Shown piece by piece: positions 8,350 through 8,739 of a stretch of 8,739 nt of DNA. The notes under the pieces are model-generated. The model worked only from the letters and a program-made list of their open reading frames with translations, searched no databases and had not been told where the DNA came from. How positions within the stretch are numbered: the stretch's first letter is position 1; each line of letters opens with the position of its first letter. Where the stretch lies: positions 1 through 8,739 of the forward strand of contig JAUXLW010000042.1 in the NCBI GenBank assembly GCA_030623545.1, read 5' to 3'. Origin of the DNA: Acidimicrobiia bacterium (GTDB taxonomy: Bacteria; Actinomycetota; Acidimicrobiia; Spongiisociales; SHLN01). The position numbers and the translations under genes are program-made.

Positions 8350-8407
8350 AACAACGGCGATCGTGTGCCCCCGGGGTGGGTGGTGCCCAACAAGCGGCGA
8401 GTGTGTG
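8350..8407 (+). repeat. Two diverged short copies of the G-rich repeat family
   Basis: AACAACGGCGATCGTGTG (8350-8367) and AACAAGCGGCGAGTGTGTG (8389-8407) resemble each other and AACAACGGCAGTCGTGAG at 8459-8476. The second and third are each preceded by a G-rich tract ending GGGTGGGT(G/C)GT(G/T)CCC (from about 8374 and 8440), so the repeat includes that tract. Confidence 0.65.
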
Positions 8408-8409
8408 CG

Positions 8410-8439
8410 CCCCTCCTGAAGCGAAGCGCAGGGGAGGGG
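8410..8439. repeat. GC-rich hairpin CCCCTCCT / AGGGGAGGGG
   Basis: CCCCTCCT (8410-8417) can pair imperfectly with AGGGGAGGGG (8430-8439) around the loop GAAGCGAAGCGC. No T-run follows on either strand, so it is not a typical intrinsic terminator. Confidence 0.6.
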
Positions 8440-8481
8440 TGGGGGGTGGGTCGTTCCCAACAACGGCAGTCGTGAGAAGAG
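8420..8481 (+). repeat. Inverted repeat family, copy A
   Basis: This copy reads AGCGAAGCG, then an AGGGG/TGGGG tract, then CAACGGCA and GTGAGAAGAG. The same blocks in the same order appear on the opposite strand at 8629-8677, with small gaps in the G-rich part. The two copies enclose about 147 bases. Confidence 0.7.
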
Positions 8482-8503
8482 CGCTGGTCCGGAGAAGATC
8501 GTT

Positions 8504-8536
8504 GCTGCACGTTTCACGCTGGCCGGGTGGTGCAGC
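8504..8536. repeat. Inverted repeat GCTGCAC / GTGCAGC
   Basis: GCTGCAC (8504-8510) and GTGCAGC (8530-8536) are perfect seven-base inverted repeats with a 19-base loop. They lie immediately before the stronger stem at 8538-8573. Confidence 0.6.
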
Positions 8537-8537
8537 G

Positions 8538-8573
8538 TCAACGCACCTTCGTGTCCGGCCTTGTGTGCGTTGA
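8538..8573. repeat. Perfect nine-base inverted repeat TCAACGCAC / GTGCGTTGA
   Basis: TCAACGCAC (8538-8546) and GTGCGTTGA (8565-8573) pair perfectly around an 18-base loop. It could be a hairpin in RNA from either strand or an operator-like site; no T-run supports a terminator. Confidence 0.7.
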
Positions 8574-8618
8574 AGGCTTGGTGCGCGCGGTACCTGACTG
8601 TGTGTCATCGATACCAAC

Positions 8619-8631
8619 GCGTACAACACTC
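8619..8631 (+). repeat. 13-base direct repeat, first copy
   Basis: GCGTACAACACTC occurs here and again, identically, at 8727-8739. The distance between starts is 108 bases. On the minus strand it forms the outer end of copy B of the G-rich repeat family. Confidence 0.9.
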
Positions 8632-8677
8632 TTCTCAGGGTGCCGTTGGTTTGGACCCCACCCCTGCTCGCTTCGCT
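8629..8677 (-). repeat. Inverted repeat family, copy B
   Basis: Read on the minus strand this gives AGCGAAGCG, AGCAGGGG, TGGGG, CCAACGGCA and CTGAGAAGAG, matching copy A at 8420-8481 in order, with the G-rich part shortened. It ends into the 13-base direct repeat at 8619-8631. Confidence 0.7.
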
Positions 8678-8682
8678 CGCTT

Positions 8683-8724
8683 CCCCTCCCACTCCGCTGC
8701 GAAGACTCCGCTCCGCAGGAGGGG
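8683..8724. repeat. Imperfect long hairpin between the 13-base repeats
   Basis: CCCCTC (8683-8688) pairs with GAGGGG (8719-8724), and inside it CTGCG (8697-8701) pairs with CGCAG (8714-8718). The unpaired part on the left arm holds CACTCCG, and a related ACTCCGCT occurs again in the loop. Confidence 0.6.
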
Positions 8725-8726
8725 TT

Positions 8727-8739
8727 GCGTACAACACTC
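8727..8739 (+). repeat. 13-base direct repeat, second copy at window edge
   Basis: Identical to 8619-8631. Because it ends exactly at the right edge, the match may extend further and more units may follow outside the window. Confidence 0.9.

Larger units (their letters stand above)
8308..8739. other. Repeat-rich region without a convincing gene
   Basis: These 432 bases run from the yjbQ start to the window edge. Open frames exist on both strands, but their translations are Arg/Pro/Thr-rich and show no domain, and they cross repeats. The region holds G-rich tracts, several diverged copies of one repeat in both orientations, hairpins and a 13-base direct repeat. The yjbQ promoter should lie here, but I see no clear -35/-10 pair. 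Confidence 0.7.

Noticed and set aside
8410..8439. Intrinsic terminator
   Set aside because: The GC-rich stem is not followed by a T-run on either strand.
8255..8737. 160-residue minus-strand frame upstream of yjbQ
   Set aside because: It crosses several repeat copies, overlaps yjbQ out of frame and its translation is low-complexity without recognisable motifs.
8619..8739. CRISPR array
   Set aside because: Only two copies of a 13-base repeat are visible with about 95 bases between them, and no cas gene is present.

Overview
The window looks like chromosomal DNA from a high-GC bacterium, most likely an Actinomycetota lineage outside the well-known Streptomyces and Mycobacterium groups. The reasons are strong G/C bias at third codon positions, GTG and TTG starts, and a compact rplY-pth-mfd gene block, an order familiar from Actinomycetota. 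The class cannot be fixed from sequence alone. No rRNA, tRNA, CRISPR array or transposase gene was seen.

Layout: (1) 1-5006, minus strand, one tight operon read right to left: ribosomal protein L25/CTC (rplY), peptidyl-tRNA hydrolase (pth), transcription-repair coupling factor (mfd), then the start of a lipoprotein with a SurA/PrsA-like N-terminus that runs off the left edge. These are housekeeping genes for 5S rRNA binding, peptidyl-tRNA recycling, repair of stalled transcription and probably envelope protein folding. (2) 5007-5109, a short divergent spacer with a candidate promoter for the operon and a strong ribosome binding site for the next gene. (3) 5110-7065, plus strand, a 651-residue fusion of a Rieske [2Fe-2S] ferredoxin-type domain to a full-length pyruvate-oxidase/acetolactate-synthase-type thiamine-diphosphate (ThDP) enzyme. 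This is the most interesting gene here. (4) 7062-8307, minus strand, a YjbQ/UPF0047 protein followed by a class I SAM-dependent methyltransferase, which converges on the fusion gene so that the two stop codons share the palindrome TTAA. (5) 8308-8739, about 430 bases without a convincing gene, filled with G-rich repeats in direct and inverted orientation, hairpins and a 13-base direct repeat with a 108-base period at the right edge.

How the genes relate: the left block is an ordinary information-processing operon. The right block is accessory-looking metabolism. The Rieske-ThDP protein may be a self-contained oxidative decarboxylase in which the iron-sulfur domain takes the electrons that pyruvate oxidase normally passes to quinone; this is an inference. 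YjbQ proteins have been linked to thiamin phosphate synthase activity, so a thiamin theme is possible, but the genes lie on opposite strands and the link is weak.
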